In this document: positions 21,081 through 30,053 of the stretch, piece by piece
Layout of the letters: every line of letters starts with the position of its first letter
Numbering within the stretch: position 1 is the first letter of the stretch
Source of the DNA: Salipiger marinus
GTDB lineage: Bacteria; Pseudomonadota; Alphaproteobacteria; Rhodobacterales; Rhodobacteraceae
Length of the DNA stretch: 64,000 bases
Reading direction: 5' to 3'
NCBI RefSeq assembly: GCF_900100085.1
Contig: NZ_FNEJ01000020.1
Span: forward strand, 1-64,000
Notes under the pieces: generated by a model
Database searches by the model: none
What the model was told of the DNA's origin: nothing
The model's input: only the letters and a program-made list of their open reading frames with translations
Translations under genes and position numbers: made by a program

Positions 21081-21224
21081 TTACTTGTACTTGCCGGTGT
21101 AGACGGGTTCAGTGGTGATCGGCTCGGGGTCGACCACAACGAACTCTTCTTCCTGCTGGCCGCCGCATGCCGAAAGCGTGGCAACGAAACCAAGCATGGC
21201 AAGAAGCTGGATGCTCTTGGACAT
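21081..21224 (-). CDS. 47-residue lipoprotein
   Basis: A short gene with a strong Shine-Dalgarno (ACAGGAGAATAAG before the ATG). The product starts MSKSIQLLAMLGFVATLSAC, a complete lipoprotein signal with the acylated Cys at residue 20. An acidic tail follows (QQEEEFVVVDPEPITTEP) ending VYTGKYK. No function is known. The combination of RBS, lipobox and downstream hairpin makes it convincing despite its size. It is followed on the same strand by the 120-residue gene. Confidence 0.8.
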   Translation of the reverse strand: MSKSIQLLAMLGFVATLSACGGQQEEEFVVVDPEPITTEPVYTGKYK

Positions 21225-21429
21225 CTTATTCTCCTGTCAGATTCGACGGAACCGGCAGATTTCACCGGCCCTCGTCCAGAGGTAACGATTGCTTGGGTGC
21301 AATCGTGATCGACCATATCCGAATCGAAAACCGAAAGATATGCGGCCCGAACTGCGGCGCCGAGTTGTGGCAGCAAAGCCTCATGTGTCCTGCGACATGA
21401 GGTTTCCGCCCCAAGATATTGTGTAAGCA

Positions 21430-21852
21430 TTAGAATGCCTCCCAGATACAGGTGTCGTCGCGCAACGAGAATGCCTCGAAGATCTGACGTACATCCGGCC
21501 TCGGTTGCCCGAATTCAACGGGAGCTTCCATCAGGGAAATGACGATCTGCGCCGGGGGCGCGGCATCGCTGCCCAGATGCGACATTGCGTAGTCTTGACA
21601 CAGGAACTGCATGTCCGTCACCAGCGCGTCGGGATCATGCGCCATGGTGCTGCCGATCATGGGTGCCAGAAAGCGAAATCGCAGGATCGGCCCCCCGCCA
21701 AAATCATCGGTCAGCGTCTCGTAAAGCCGCACCTCCATGCCGGAGGGCACTGCCACGGCGCTCTCCTCAGGCGCCGTGGTCTGGCCCGACGCGGCGGAAC
21801 CCGCCAGCGCCAGAATCGCTGCTCCCATTTGCTGCAGGCGGCGGGACGTCAT
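21430..21852 (-). CDS. DUF6497-like exported protein
   Basis: The 140-residue protein has an N-terminal signal peptide (about residues 1-23, SAASGQ region). The mature part is rich in conserved strands (EVRLYETLTDDFGGGPILRFRFLAPMI) and has two Cys (FLCQDYAM, DDTCIWEAF) that could form a disulfide in the periplasm. It matches my memory of the Rhodobacteraceae-restricted DUF6497. The ATG at 21852 overlaps the stop of the upstream gene as ATGA, so the pair is probably translated together. Confidence 0.78.
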   Translation of the reverse strand: MTSRRLQQMGAAILALAGSAASGQTTAPEESAVAVPSGMEVRLYETLTDDFGGGPILRFRFLAPMIGSTMAHDPDALVTDMQFLCQDYAMSHLGSDAAPPAQIVISLMEAPVEFGQPRPDVRQIFEAFSLRDDTCIWEAF

Positions 21853-22202
21853 GCGGCCCACCGCAGCCAGCGCGCCCGGCGGGCGCCATCCTCCAGCACC
21901 GCGGCGATGCGCGCCTCGGCCTGTGCGCGGGGCACCGCCCCCGCAACCTCTCCGCCCGCCAGCAGATGCAGCTGGCCGTCCTGCGGCGTGATCCGCACGC
22001 AGGGGGCAAAGCCGCGCAGGTCGCGCAGCGCCCGCCACAGATCCTGCCGCACCTGATGCGCCAGCCGTTCGGGCCGCGCCACCTGCGGCAGAATCGTGCC
22101 CACGCCCAGATCGAAGCGCGCGGGCAGACGGCGTGACAGCGTCAGCGTGCCCTCGGCGCGGGTGATGTGCCAGCCGCGGCTGGTGCCCTTGCGGTCTCCC
22201 AT
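21849..22202 (-). CDS. Hypothetical protein downstream of pccB
   Basis: The roughly 117-residue soluble protein is rich in Arg, Ala and Leu. Its centre is LPARFDLGVGTILPQVARPERLAHQVRQ and a C-terminal helix follows. No known family is recognised. I use the ATG at 22202. A GTG at 22211 overlapping the pccB stop (GTGA) would add three residues and give direct coupling to pccB. Its stop overlaps the next start (ATGA), so pccB, this gene and the DUF6497 gene form one translational chain. Confidence 0.7.
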   Translation of the reverse strand: MGDRKGTSRGWHITRAEGTLTLSRRLPARFDLGVGTILPQVARPERLAHQVRQDLWRALRDLRGFAPCVRITPQDGQLHLLAGGEVAGAVPRAQAEARIAAVLEDGARRARWLRWAA

Positions 22203-22207
22203 CCCGG

Positions 22208-23740
22208 TCACAGCGGAATGTTGTCGTGTTTCTTCCACGGATTGCTGAGCGACTTGTTGCGCAGCATGGCAAAGGCGCGCGCCACCCTGCGGCGGGTCGA
22301 CCGTGGCTGGATCACCTCGTCGATGAAGCCGCGTTCGGCGGCGACAAAGGGATTGGCGAAGCGGTCCTCGTAATCGGCGGTATGGCGCGCGATCTTTTCC
22401 GCATCGCCCAGATCGGCGCGGTGGATGATCTCTGTCGCGCCCTTGGCGCCCATCACCGCGATTTCCGCCGTGGGCCATGCATAGTTCACGTCGCCGCGCA
22501 GATGTTTGGAGGCCATCACGTCATAGGCCCCGCCATAGGCCTTGCGGGTGATGACCGTGACCTTGGGCACCGTCGCCTCGCCATAGGCGAACAGCAGCTT
22601 GGCGCCATGCTTGATGACCCCGCCAAATTCCTGCCCCGTCCCCGGCAGGAAGCCCGGCACGTCGACAAAGGTCAGGATCGGAATTTCGAAACAGTCGCAG
22701 AACCGGACGAAGCGCGCGGCCTTGCGGCTGGAATCGATGTCCAGACAGCCCGCCAGCACCATGGGCTGGTTGGCGACCACGCCCACCGTCTGCCCCTCCA
22801 GCCGGATGAAGCCGGTGATGATGTTGCGGGCGAAATCTTCCTGAATCTCGTAGAAATCCGCCTCGTCCGCGACCTTCAGGATCAGTTCCTTCATGTCATA
22901 GGGCTGATTGGCGTTTTCGGGGATGATCGTGTCGAGCGAGGTTTCCACCCGGTCCACATTGTCGAAGAACGGGCGCACGGGCGGCTTTTCGCGGTTGTTG
23001 AGCGGCAGGAAATCCACCAGCCGCCGCACCTCTGCCAGCGCCACCACGTCATTCTCGAACGCGCCATCCGCGACGGAGGATTTTTTGGTATGGGTAGCAG
23101 CCCCCCCAAGCTCCTCGGCGGTGACGATCTCGTTGGTCACGGTCTTGACCACATCCGGGCCGGTCACGAACATGTAGGAGGTGTCCTTCACCATGAAGAT
23201 GAAGTCGGTCATGGCAGGCGAATAGACCGCGCCCCCTGCACAGGGCCCCATGATGACCGAAATCTGCGGCACCACGCCCGAGGCCAGCACGTTGCGCTGG
23301 AAAATCTCGGCATAGCCCGCAAGGCTGTCGACGCCTTCCTGAATCCGCGCGCCACCAGAATCGTTGAGCCCGATCACCGGCGCGCCGTTCTGCACCGCCA
23401 TATCCATGATCTTGCAGATCTTCTGCGCATGCGTGGCCGACACCGACCCGCCCAGCACGGTGAAATCCTGACTGAAGACATAGACCATGCGCCCGTTGAT
23501 GGTGCCCCAGCCGGTGACCACGCCATCGCCATAGGGCCGGTTCTGTTCCATGCCGAAATCGGTGCAGCGATGGGCCACGAACATGTCGTATTCCTCGAAA
23601 CTGCCCTCGTCGAGCAGCAGTTCGATACGTTCGCGCGCGGTCAGCTTGCCCTTGGCATGCTGCGCGTCGATGCGGGCCTGACCGCCGCCGATCCGGGCAC
23701 CGGCGCGGCGGCCCTCCAACTCCTGCAGAATGTCTTTCAT
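22208..23740 (-). CDS. pccB: Propionyl-CoA carboxylase, carboxyltransferase beta subunit
   Basis: PccB transfers CO2 from biotin on PccA to propionyl-CoA, giving methylmalonyl-CoA. The 510-residue protein is the typical length. Its crotonase-fold halves carry the oxyanion glycines [16 protein letters not shown] (N-half) and the C-half region [20 protein letters not shown] with [15 protein letters not shown]. The ATG at 23740 follows GAGAGGGACG. It is the first gene of the propionate cluster. A candidate promoter and PccR-type operators lie in the 174-bp divergent region. Confidence 0.97.
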   Translation of the reverse strand: MKDILQELEGRRAGARIGGGQARIDAQHAKGKLTARERIELLLDEGSFEEYDMFVAHRCTDFGMEQNRPYGDGVVTGWGTINGRMVYVFSQDFTVLGGSVSATHAQKICKIMDMAVQNGAPVIGLNDSGGARIQEGVDSLAGYAEIFQRNVLASGVVPQISVIMGPCAGGAVYSPAMTDFIFMVKDTSYMFVTGPDVVKTVTNEIVTAEELGGAATHTKKSSVADGAFENDVVALAEVRRLVDFLPLNNREKPPVRPFFDNVDRVETSLDTIIPENANQPYDMKELILKVADEADFYEIQEDFARNIITGFIRLEGQTVGVVANQPMVLAGCLDIDSSRKAARFVRFCDCFEIPILTFVDVPGFLPGTGQEFGGVIKHGAKLLFAYGEATVPKVTVITRKAYGGAYDVMASKHLRGDVNYAWPTAEIAVMGAKGATEIIHRADLGDAEKIARHTADYEDRFANPFVAAERGFIDEVIQPRSTRRRVARAFAMLRNKSLSNPWKKHDNIPL

Positions 23741-23763
23741 GGCCGTCCCTCTCGTTTGGCCAG

Positions 23764-23791
23764 ACCATACAGAGGCGCCTTTACCGCTCAA
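23764..23791 (-). promoter_or_regulatory. Candidate pccB promoter
   Basis: On the minus strand TTGAGC (23791-23786) and TATGGT (23769-23764) lie 16 nt apart, upstream of the pccB start. The GCAAA-type operator at 23801-23815 sits just upstream of the -35 element, where an activator would act. Confidence 0.35.
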
Positions 23792-23800
23792 GTCAAATTC

Positions 23801-23815
23801 GGCAAATTTGCAAAG
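23801..23815. promoter_or_regulatory. PccR-type operator, site 1 (pccB side)
   Basis: GGCAAATTTGCAAAG, two GCAAA units 8 nt apart overlapping a TTTGCAAA. The same GGCAAA-NN-TGCAAAG pattern precedes pccR at 25170-25184. From memory, R. sphaeroides PccR recognises sites built from TTTGCAAA units upstream of pccB and its own gene. Confidence 0.65.
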
Positions 23816-23830
23816 TCTGAAAAGTCGAAG

Positions 23831-23856
23831 GATTGCAAATAGCAAAGCCGCAAATG
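23831..23856. promoter_or_regulatory. PccR-type operator cluster, site 2
   Basis: Three GCAAA units follow one another at 7-8 nt spacing (starts 23835, 23842, 23850), 16 nt from site 1. They lie nearer the divergent MFS gene and could let the same regulator act in both directions. Confidence 0.45.
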
Positions 23857-23914
23857 CTCCGCTCCCCCTGCGTCCTATATGGACTTTCAGAGACTCCCGT
23901 CATACGGGAACTGC

Positions 23915-25144
23915 ATGCAGAGTCAGCCCGCCGTCCGTTTTCTGGACAACACCACGCCACCGCATCTTGTCACACTTGTCCTGCTTGCGGGACTGTCTGC
24001 GCTGGCCATGAACGTCTTTCTGCCGTCCCTGCCGCAGATGACGGCCTATTTTCAGACCGAACACACGCTGATGCAGCTTTCGGTGGCGATCTACCTCTGG
24101 GTGAACGCCGCGCTGCAGGTGGTGATCGGGCCGGTGTCCGACAAGTTCGGGCGGCGCCCGGTGATTCTGTGGGGGCTGGCGCTGTTCCTGCTGGCCACGC
24201 TGGGCTGCGTTCTGGCCACCGACGTGACCGTCTTCCTGATCTTCCGCATGTGTCAGGCGGTGATCGTCAGCGCCATGGTGCTGAGCCGCGCCGTGGTGCG
24301 CGACATGGTGGCCGAGGATCAGGCCGCCTCGCGCATCGCCTATGTCACCATGGGCGTGGCGGTGGTGCCGATGATCGGGCCGATGATCGGCGGCGTGCTG
24401 GGCGAGCTGATGGGCTGGCAGGCGGTGTTCTGGATGCTGCTGCTGCTGGGGGTCGCGATGATGTGGCTGGCATGGCGCGATCTGGGGGAAACCTCGCGCA
24501 GCCGGGGCCTGACGCTGGGCCAGCAGTTCCGCGAATATCCCGAACTGCTGACCAGCCCGCGCTTCTGGGGCTATGCGCTGGCCTGCGCCACCGCCTCGGG
24601 GTCGTTCTTTGCCTATCTGGGCGGCGCGCCCTTTGTGGGGTCGGTGCTGTTCGGCCTGTCAGAGGCGGAGGTGGGGCTTTATTTCGCCATCCCCGCCGTG
24701 GGCTATTTCCTTGGCAACTTCTTCTCTGGCCGGTTTTCCGCGCGTTACGGCATCAACCGGATGATCCTCTGGGGCTCCATCGTGCTGGCAGGCGGCATGG
24801 CGGGCGCGCTGGTGGTCTTTGCCATGGGGATGGGATCGGCGCTGAGCTTTTTCGGCTTCATGTGGTTCATGGGTTTCGGCAATGGCATGGTGGTGCCCAA
24901 TGCCACGGCGGGCACGCTGACGGTGCGCCCGCATCTGGCGGGCACGGCCTCGGGTCTGGGCGGCGCGATCATGCTGGGCGGGGGCGGCGCGCTGTCGGCG
25001 CTGGCGGGCGGACTGCTCAGCGTGCAGTCCGGCGCATGGCCGCTCTTGTGGCTGATGCTGGCCACCTCGGTTGCCAGCCTGATCTGCATCCTGCTGGTGA
25101 TCCGGCGCGACCGGCGGCTGGCGGGGCTGGACCTCGCGCGCTGA
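23915..25144 (+). CDS. Bcr/CflA-type drug efflux MFS transporter
   Basis: This is an inner-membrane proton antiporter of 409 residues with 12 predicted segments. The DHA1 motif A between helices 2 and 3 is GPVSDKFGRRPVILWG. Motif C-like glycines occur in GVAVVPMIGPMIGGVLGE, as in multidrug exporters. An ATG at 23879 is in frame, but a small inverted repeat (CCCGTCATACGGG) lies between it and the ATG at 23915, which I prefer. It is divergent from pccB and 64 nt upstream of pccR. A link to short-chain acid metabolism is possible but unproven. Confidence 0.88.
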   Translation: MQSQPAVRFLDNTTPPHLVTLVLLAGLSALAMNVFLPSLPQMTAYFQTEHTLMQLSVAIYLWVNAALQVVIGPVSDKFGRRPVILWGLALFLLATLGCVLATDVTVFLIFRMCQAVIVSAMVLSRAVVRDMVAEDQAASRIAYVTMGVAVVPMIGPMIGGVLGELMGWQAVFWMLLLLGVAMMWLAWRDLGETSRSRGLTLGQQFREYPELLTSPRFWGYALACATASGSFFAYLGGAPFVGSVLFGLSEAEVGLYFAIPAVGYFLGNFFSGRFSARYGINRMILWGSIVLAGGMAGALVVFAMGMGSALSFFGFMWFMGFGNGMVVPNATAGTLTVRPHLAGTASGLGGAIMLGGGGALSALAGGLLSVQSGAWPLLWLMLATSVASLICILLVIRRDRRLAGLDLAR

Positions 25145-25169
25145 GTTTGCATAGTGACCCTGAAGCCGT

Positions 25170-25184
25170 GGCAAAGGTGCAAAG
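25170..25184. promoter_or_regulatory. PccR-type operator upstream of pccR
   Basis: GGCAAAGGTGCAAAG lies 24 nt before the pccR start and matches the pccB site at all fixed positions. A weaker TTTGCATA lies at 25146-25153. Autoregulation is expected from the R. sphaeroides example. Confidence 0.6.
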
Positions 25185-25208
25185 CCCTGCCCGGACCGGA
25201 GGGGCAGC

Positions 25209-26612
25209 ATGGCGACACGCAAACTTTATGCCGGGGCAAAGCTGCGCGACCTGCGCGGGCGGCTGGGGCTGACGCAAAAGGATTTCGCCGCCAAGCTGGG
25301 CGTGTCCCTGCCCTATCTCAACCAGATGGAAAACAACAACCGCCCCGTCTCCACCACGGTGGTGCTGGCGCTGGCGCAGGAATTTGGCTTTGACGTCACC
25401 GAACTGGGTCAGGGCGATGCCGAACGGCTGGTTTCCGACATGCGTGAGGCGCTGGCCGATCCGGTCTTTGGCGAACATGCCCCGCCGCTGGCCGATCTGC
25501 GCCTGACCGCCTCCAACGCCCCGGCGCTGGCGCGGGCCTTTCTGGATCTGCACCGATCCTACCGGCAGACCCATGAACGGCTGGCGAGCCTAGACGAGGC
25601 GCTGGGGCGCGAGGGCGCGCAGCTGCAGCCCTCGCCTTGGGAAGAGGTGCGGGATTTCTTCCATTACTGCGACAATTACATCGACGCGGTGGACCGCGCG
25701 GCAGAACATTTTGCCCAGATGCTGGGCGGCGGTGGCCCCGATCTGCGCGCCGCCGTGATTGCCCGTCTGCGCGGGCGCGGCATCGCGGTGGAGATGGCAC
25801 AGACCCCGGCGCTGCGCAGCTTCGATGCGGCGCGGCAGGTGCTGACGCTGTCCTCGCTCGCGCCTTACGAGACGCAGACCTTTCAGCTGCTGGTGCAGGT
25901 GGCGCTGCTGCGGCAGGATCCGCTGCTGGAAGCAACGCTGGATCTGGCGCGCTTCCAGTCCGACACCGCCCGCGCCATCGCCAAGCTGGGGCTTGCCAAC
26001 TATTTCGCGGGCGCCGCGATGATGCCCTATGGCGCGGTGCTGGCGGCGGCGCAGGAGACGCGGCACGATCTCGATCTGCTGGCCGCACGCTTTGGCGCCT
26101 CGATCGAGCAGGTGGCGCACCGGCTTTCGACGCTGCAGCGGCCCGGCGCCAAGGGCATCCCGTTCTTTTTCGCCCGCGTCGATCAGGCCGGCACCATCAC
26201 CAAGCGCCATTCCGCGACGCGGCTGCAATTCGCCCGTTTTGGCGGGGCCTGTCCGCTCTGGAACGTGCACCGCGCGTTCGAGACCCCGAACACCTTCCTG
26301 CGGCAGCTGGCAGAGACCCCGGACGGCGTGCGCTACGTGCTGCTGGCGCGCGACGTGACCAAGCCCGCGGGGCGGTTCGGCGCGCCGGTGCGCCGCTTTG
26401 CGATGGCTCTGGGATGCGAACTGCGCCACGCGGGCGCGCTGGTCTATGCCGACGGGATGGATCTGACCCGCGACCGGGCGTTCGAGCCCATCGGCATTTC
26501 CTGCCGCATCTGCGAACGCACCGACTGCCACCAGCGGTCGGTGCCGCCGCTGGAGCGGCGCCTGACCATCCGGCCAGACCGCCGCGACATCCTGCCCTAT
26601 GCGCTGGACTGA
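25209..26612 (+). CDS. pccR: Short-chain fatty acyl-CoA regulator PccR (XRE/ScfR family)
   Basis: The 467-residue transcription factor has an N-terminal XRE helix-turn-helix (LRDLRGRLGLTQKDFAAKLG and SLPYLNQMENNNRPVS, about residues 12-51). A central IrrE/ImmA-like (DUF955-type) region follows. The C-terminal short-chain fatty acyl sensing domain has a cysteine cluster GISCRICERTDCHQR near residue 435. ScfR proteins (RamB, PccR, MccR) sense acyl-CoAs, and PccR of R. sphaeroides activates pccB in response to propionyl-CoA. The ATG follows GGACCGGAGGGG. Proximity to pccB and the shared operator support the assignment. Confidence 0.9.
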   Translation: MATRKLYAGAKLRDLRGRLGLTQKDFAAKLGVSLPYLNQMENNNRPVSTTVVLALAQEFGFDVTELGQGDAERLVSDMREALADPVFGEHAPPLADLRLTASNAPALARAFLDLHRSYRQTHERLASLDEALGREGAQLQPSPWEEVRDFFHYCDNYIDAVDRAAEHFAQMLGGGGPDLRAAVIARLRGRGIAVEMAQTPALRSFDAARQVLTLSSLAPYETQTFQLLVQVALLRQDPLLEATLDLARFQSDTARAIAKLGLANYFAGAAMMPYGAVLAAAQETRHDLDLLAARFGASIEQVAHRLSTLQRPGAKGIPFFFARVDQAGTITKRHSATRLQFARFGGACPLWNVHRAFETPNTFLRQLAETPDGVRYVLLARDVTKPAGRFGAPVRRFAMALGCELRHAGALVYADGMDLTRDRAFEPIGISCRICERTDCHQRSVPPLERRLTIRPDRRDILPYALD

Positions 26613-26615
26613 GCC

Positions 26616-27206
26616 CTAGCGCCCTTCGGCCAGCGCACGTTTGGCAGCGAACACCTTTTCGCGTTCGACCCACGGGTAACGCGTGTCTTCCAGCACCGGC
26701 CCCCAGTAAAGATCGCCGCCATTGCGCCACGGATCCAGCACGATGCCCTGATCCATCCGCGCGCCTGCGGCACTGGCGATGACGGTGCTGTGTTCGATGC
26801 GGAGCGGCGTCATGGCATTGGCGATGGCCCGGTGCAGGTCGATGGTGCGGAAATCCTCCTGCAGCAGCCGCGCCTCCAGATCATCGGCCCATTGGTAGCA
26901 CAGCCCGCGCGGGCGGGTGCCGTTGTTGACCTTGACGTTATGGATATAGGCGCTGTCGGTCACGTTCCATGCCACCGCCAGTTCGCGCGGATAGTCATAG
27001 GAAATGCGGGCCATGCGCGCCGCCTCTTCGGGATCGACATCGGGGCCAAGGCTGCGCAGGGCGGCCGCCAGTTCCATCACCTCGGCGGCGGAGGGCGGCG
27101 GCACATGCGGCGAGCGGGTGGCACAGGCAGAGAGCAGGAAAGCGGCCAGCAGAAGCGGCAGCAGGCAGAACCGGGAAAGAAGGCGTGGCACGGCAGGTCC
27201 GGACAT
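26616..27206 (-). CDS. Lipoprotein of unknown function
   Basis: The 196-residue lipoprotein has lipobox LLSAC (Cys28). The mature part has two helices with ELAAALRSL and EEAARMARISYDYPRELAVAW, then NGTRPRGLCYQWADDLEARLLQE and a C-terminal DPWRNGGDLYWGPVLEDTRYPWVERE. The single Cys and the later HSTVIA and DPWR positions recall cysteine-peptidase or transglutaminase-like folds (Cys-His-Asp). I offer this only as a possibility. It converges on pccR, with stops 4 nt apart. Confidence 0.78.
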   Translation of the reverse strand: MSGPAVPRLLSRFCLLPLLLAAFLLSACATRSPHVPPPSAAEVMELAAALRSLGPDVDPEEAARMARISYDYPRELAVAWNVTDSAYIHNVKVNNGTRPRGLCYQWADDLEARLLQEDFRTIDLHRAIANAMTPLRIEHSTVIASAAGARMDQGIVLDPWRNGGDLYWGPVLEDTRYPWVEREKVFAAKRALAEGR

Positions 27207-27300
27207 TGAGGATGTTTCCCCGCGCCTAGCGCGCGCGCGCGACGTTGTCGAGCCGGGCACCGGTGCAGGCCCGCCCTTGCGGATCACGAAACGGTGGGGT

Positions 27301-27376
27301 CGCGGGCAGGCAGGGGGCTCTGCCCCCGCCCGCGCTGCCGCGCGGGCTCCCCCGGGATATTTGGGCCAAGAAGAAG
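27301..27376 (+). repeat. Intergenic repeat family A, copy 2
   Basis: GGGGGCTCTGCCCCC, then a GC stem, then CTCCCCCGGGATATTTGGGCC and AAGAAGAAG. It lies in the 267-bp divergent gap between the lipoprotein gene and gatC. It has the same layout as 33941-33992 and the minus strand of 818-879. Confidence 0.8.
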
Positions 27377-27473
27377 CGCGGATCGCAAAAGCGTGGGGGC
27401 GGCTTGCGAGGCAGGGCCGGGCGGAGTAAAGGCGTTCCGACTGCGACGGACACAGACTGACCGGGGGGATCCC

Positions 27474-27761
27474 ATGTCGATCGACACCAAGACCGCCGCG
27501 CGGGTCGCCAAACTGGCGCGCATCCGTGTGGAAGACGAGGCGCTGCCGGCGCTGGCCCATGAATTCAGCGCCATTCTCGACTTCATCGAGCAGCTGAACG
27601 AAGTGGATGTGGACGGCGTGGAGCCCATGGTCTCGGTCACGCCGATGCAGCTGAAGCGGCGCGCCGATGTGGTGACGGATGGCAACATCCAGACACAGGT
27701 CCTGTCGAACGCGCCCGATGCGCGCGAAGGGTTCTTTGCCGTGCCGAAGGTGATGGAATGA
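27474..27761 (+). CDS. gatC: Asp/Glu-tRNA(Asn/Gln) amidotransferase subunit C
   Basis: GatC is the small clamp that stabilises GatA-GatB in the transamidation pathway making Gln-tRNA(Gln) and Asn-tRNA(Asn). The 95-residue protein shows the family pattern: [18 protein letters not shown], then [22 protein letters not shown], then the C-terminal [26 protein letters not shown] lies upstream of the ATG. It overlaps gatA by ATGA. gatB is not in the window. Confidence 0.95.
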   Translation: MSIDTKTAARVAKLARIRVEDEALPALAHEFSAILDFIEQLNEVDVDGVEPMVSVTPMQLKRRADVVTDGNIQTQVLSNAPDAREGFFAVPKVME

Positions 27762-29245
27762 GCGAGCTTGCCAAACTGACCGTGGCCGCGGCGCGCGATG
27801 CGCTGCGCGCCGGAGACGTGACCTCGGTGGATCTGACCGAGGCCTGCCTTGGCGCCATCGAGACGGCGGGGGCGCTCAACGCCTTTGTCCACAAGACCCC
27901 CGAGATCGCACTGGAGCAGGCGCGCGCGGCGGATGCCCGGATTGCGGCGGGCGACGCGCCCGCGCTCTGCGGCATTCCCATGGGGATCAAGGATCTGTTC
28001 TGCACCAAGGGCGTTCCCAGTCAGGCGGCCTCGCGCATCCTTGAAGGCTTCACGCCGGAATACGAATCGACCGTCACCAGCCAGCTCTTCGAAGCGGGCG
28101 CCGTGATGCTGGGCAAGCTCAACATGGACGAGTTTGCCATGGGCTCCAGCAACGAGACCTCCTGTTACGGCAATGCGGTCAACCCGTGGCGGCGCGGCAA
28201 TGACACCACGGCGCTGACCCCCGGCGGCTCTTCCGGCGGGTCTGCCGCCGCGGTGGCCGCCGATCTGTGCCTTGCCGCCACCGGCACCGATACCGGCGGC
28301 TCGATCCGCCAGCCCGCCGCCTTTGCCGGCATCACCGGCATCAAGCCCACCTATGGCCGCTGCTCGCGCTGGGGGGTCGTCGCCTTCGCCTCGAGCCTCG
28401 ATCAGGCGGGCCCGATGACCAAGGACGTGCGCGATGCGGCCATCGTGCTGCAGGCGATGTGCGGCCATGATCCGAAGGACAGCACCTCCGCCGATCTGCC
28501 CGTGCCCGATTTCGAGGCGCTGCTGACCGGCGACATCCGGGGCAAGGTCATCGGCATCCCGCGCGAATACCGCATGGACGGCATGAATGACGAGATCGCG
28601 GCACTCTGGGACGAGGGCGCGCGGATGCTGGCCGAGGCCGGGGCCAAGATCACCGACATCTCGCTGCCCCATACCAAATACGCCCTGCCCGCCTATTACG
28701 TCATCGCCCCCGCCGAGGCCTCGTCGAACCTCGCGCGCTATGACGGGGTGCGCTATGGCCATCGCGCCGCGCTGAGCCGGGGCGAGGGCATCAACGACAT
28801 GTATGAAAAGACCCGCGCCGAAGGCTTCGGCGCAGAGGTGCAGCGCCGGGTCATGGTGGGCACCTATGTGCTGTCCGCCGGGTTCTACGACGCCTATTAC
28901 AACCGCGCCCGCAAGGTCCGCACCCTGATCAAGCGCGACTTCGAAGAAGCCTTCGCCGCCGGGGTCGATGCGATCCTGACGCCTGCCACGCCCTCCGCCG
29001 CTTTTGGTCTGGGCGAGATGCAGGAGGCCGATCCGGTGCAGATGTATCTCAATGATGTGTTCACCGTGACGGTGAACCTTGCCGGCCTTCCGGGCGTTTC
29101 CGTTCCGGCGGGTCTGGACAGGCAGGGGCTGCCGCTGGGTCTGCAGCTGATCGGCAGACCGTGGGAAGAGGGCGACCTGCTCAACACGGCCTATGCGCTG
29201 GAACGCGCGGCGGGCTTCTCCCAGAAGCCTGCACAATGGTGGTAA
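27758..29245 (+). CDS. gatA: Asp/Glu-tRNA(Asn/Gln) amidotransferase subunit A
   Basis: GatA is the glutaminase subunit and releases ammonia from glutamine for the amidation of misacylated tRNA. The 495-residue protein belongs to the amidase-signature family. The Ser-cisSer-Lys triad is in GIKDLF (Lys, about residue 79) and the loop [15 protein letters not shown] (about residues 154-168). The ATG overlaps the stop of gatC, so the two are coupled. Confidence 0.97.
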   Translation: MSELAKLTVAAARDALRAGDVTSVDLTEACLGAIETAGALNAFVHKTPEIALEQARAADARIAAGDAPALCGIPMGIKDLFCTKGVPSQAASRILEGFTPEYESTVTSQLFEAGAVMLGKLNMDEFAMGSSNETSCYGNAVNPWRRGNDTTALTPGGSSGGSAAAVAADLCLAATGTDTGGSIRQPAAFAGITGIKPTYGRCSRWGVVAFASSLDQAGPMTKDVRDAAIVLQAMCGHDPKDSTSADLPVPDFEALLTGDIRGKVIGIPREYRMDGMNDEIAALWDEGARMLAEAGAKITDISLPHTKYALPAYYVIAPAEASSNLARYDGVRYGHRAALSRGEGINDMYEKTRAEGFGAEVQRRVMVGTYVLSAGFYDAYYNRARKVRTLIKRDFEEAFAAGVDAILTPATPSAAFGLGEMQEADPVQMYLNDVFTVTVNLAGLPGVSVPAGLDRQGLPLGLQLIGRPWEEGDLLNTAYALERAAGFSQKPAQWW

Positions 29246-29280
29246 TCACTCGGGAGAGTTCTGGGGTGCAACGCAAGATC

Positions 29281-29991
29281 ATGACACGGACCTTCCTCTG
29301 CGGCGCGGCGCTCTGCGCGCTGGCCGCCTGCACGACCCCCATTCCGGACAGCGGCACCGGCGTGGGCTTCGATGATTATGCCAGCTACGAGGCGCGGCAG
29401 TCCCGCGACGCGGCGCTGGCAGGCGGCGGCGCTGCCACGCCCGTGACGACCACGCCCGCGCCGGGCCCCTCCACCCCCGGCATGATCGGCAACGCGCAGG
29501 AAGACGCCGCGATCCGCGCCGCGCTGGACGGCAATTCCGGCGTGGCGCCGGTGAATGCCTCCCCCTCCAACGCTGCCCCCGACGTGGCGGGCAACGGCTC
29601 CGGCATTTCGGCGGAGAACGATTTTTCCGCCGTGTCGGCGGAACGCAGCATTCAGGACGATGCCGCGATGATCGCGCAGAACCGCGCGCAATATCAGATC
29701 ATCCGCCCGACCGACCTGCCGCCGCGCCCCGATTCCTCGGCGCCGAACATTGTGGAATACGCCCTGCGCACCACCAATCCGGTGGGCACGGCGCTTTATC
29801 GCCGCGGACCCTTCGCCAGCGCCGAAAAGGCCATCCGCGCCTGCGCCGCCTACAGCTCGCCGGACCGCGCGCAGGAGGATTTCCTTGCCAGCGGCGGGCC
29901 GGAGCGCGACCGCAAGTCGCTTGATCCCGATGGCGACGGCTTCGCCTGCGCCTGGGATCCGGCCCCCTTCCGCGCGGTGCGGGGCAGCTGA
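29281..29991 (+). CDS. Excalibur-domain lipoprotein
   Basis: The 236-residue protein has a lipoprotein signal (LCALAAC, Cys17). A long low-complexity Ala/Pro/Gly/Asn-rich linker follows (about residues 35-140). The C-terminal excalibur calcium-binding motif is DPDGDGFACAWD (about residues 217-228). The Cys in ACAAYSS probably pairs with that of FACAW. Excalibur domains occur on envelope-anchored and nuclease-type proteins. It is 35 nt after gatA, and its TGA overlaps the likely start of the amidase gene. Confidence 0.82.
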   Translation: MTRTFLCGAALCALAACTTPIPDSGTGVGFDDYASYEARQSRDAALAGGGAATPVTTTPAPGPSTPGMIGNAQEDAAIRAALDGNSGVAPVNASPSNAAPDVAGNGSGISAENDFSAVSAERSIQDDAAMIAQNRAQYQIIRPTDLPPRPDSSAPNIVEYALRTTNPVGTALYRRGPFASAEKAIRACAAYSSPDRAQEDFLASGGPERDRKSLDPDGDGFACAWDPAPFRAVRGS

Positions 29992-30053
29992 CCCCGCTCT
30001 GGTGCCCGTCGGACAATTTCGGGCCGCGCCGGTCTGGCGCGCGGCCCGATCTG

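Noticed and set aside
26616-27206. Cysteine protease activity for the 196-residue lipoprotein
   Set aside because: A Cys-His-Asp order can be picked out, but spacing and flanking residues do not match a family I recognise, so it is left as unknown function.
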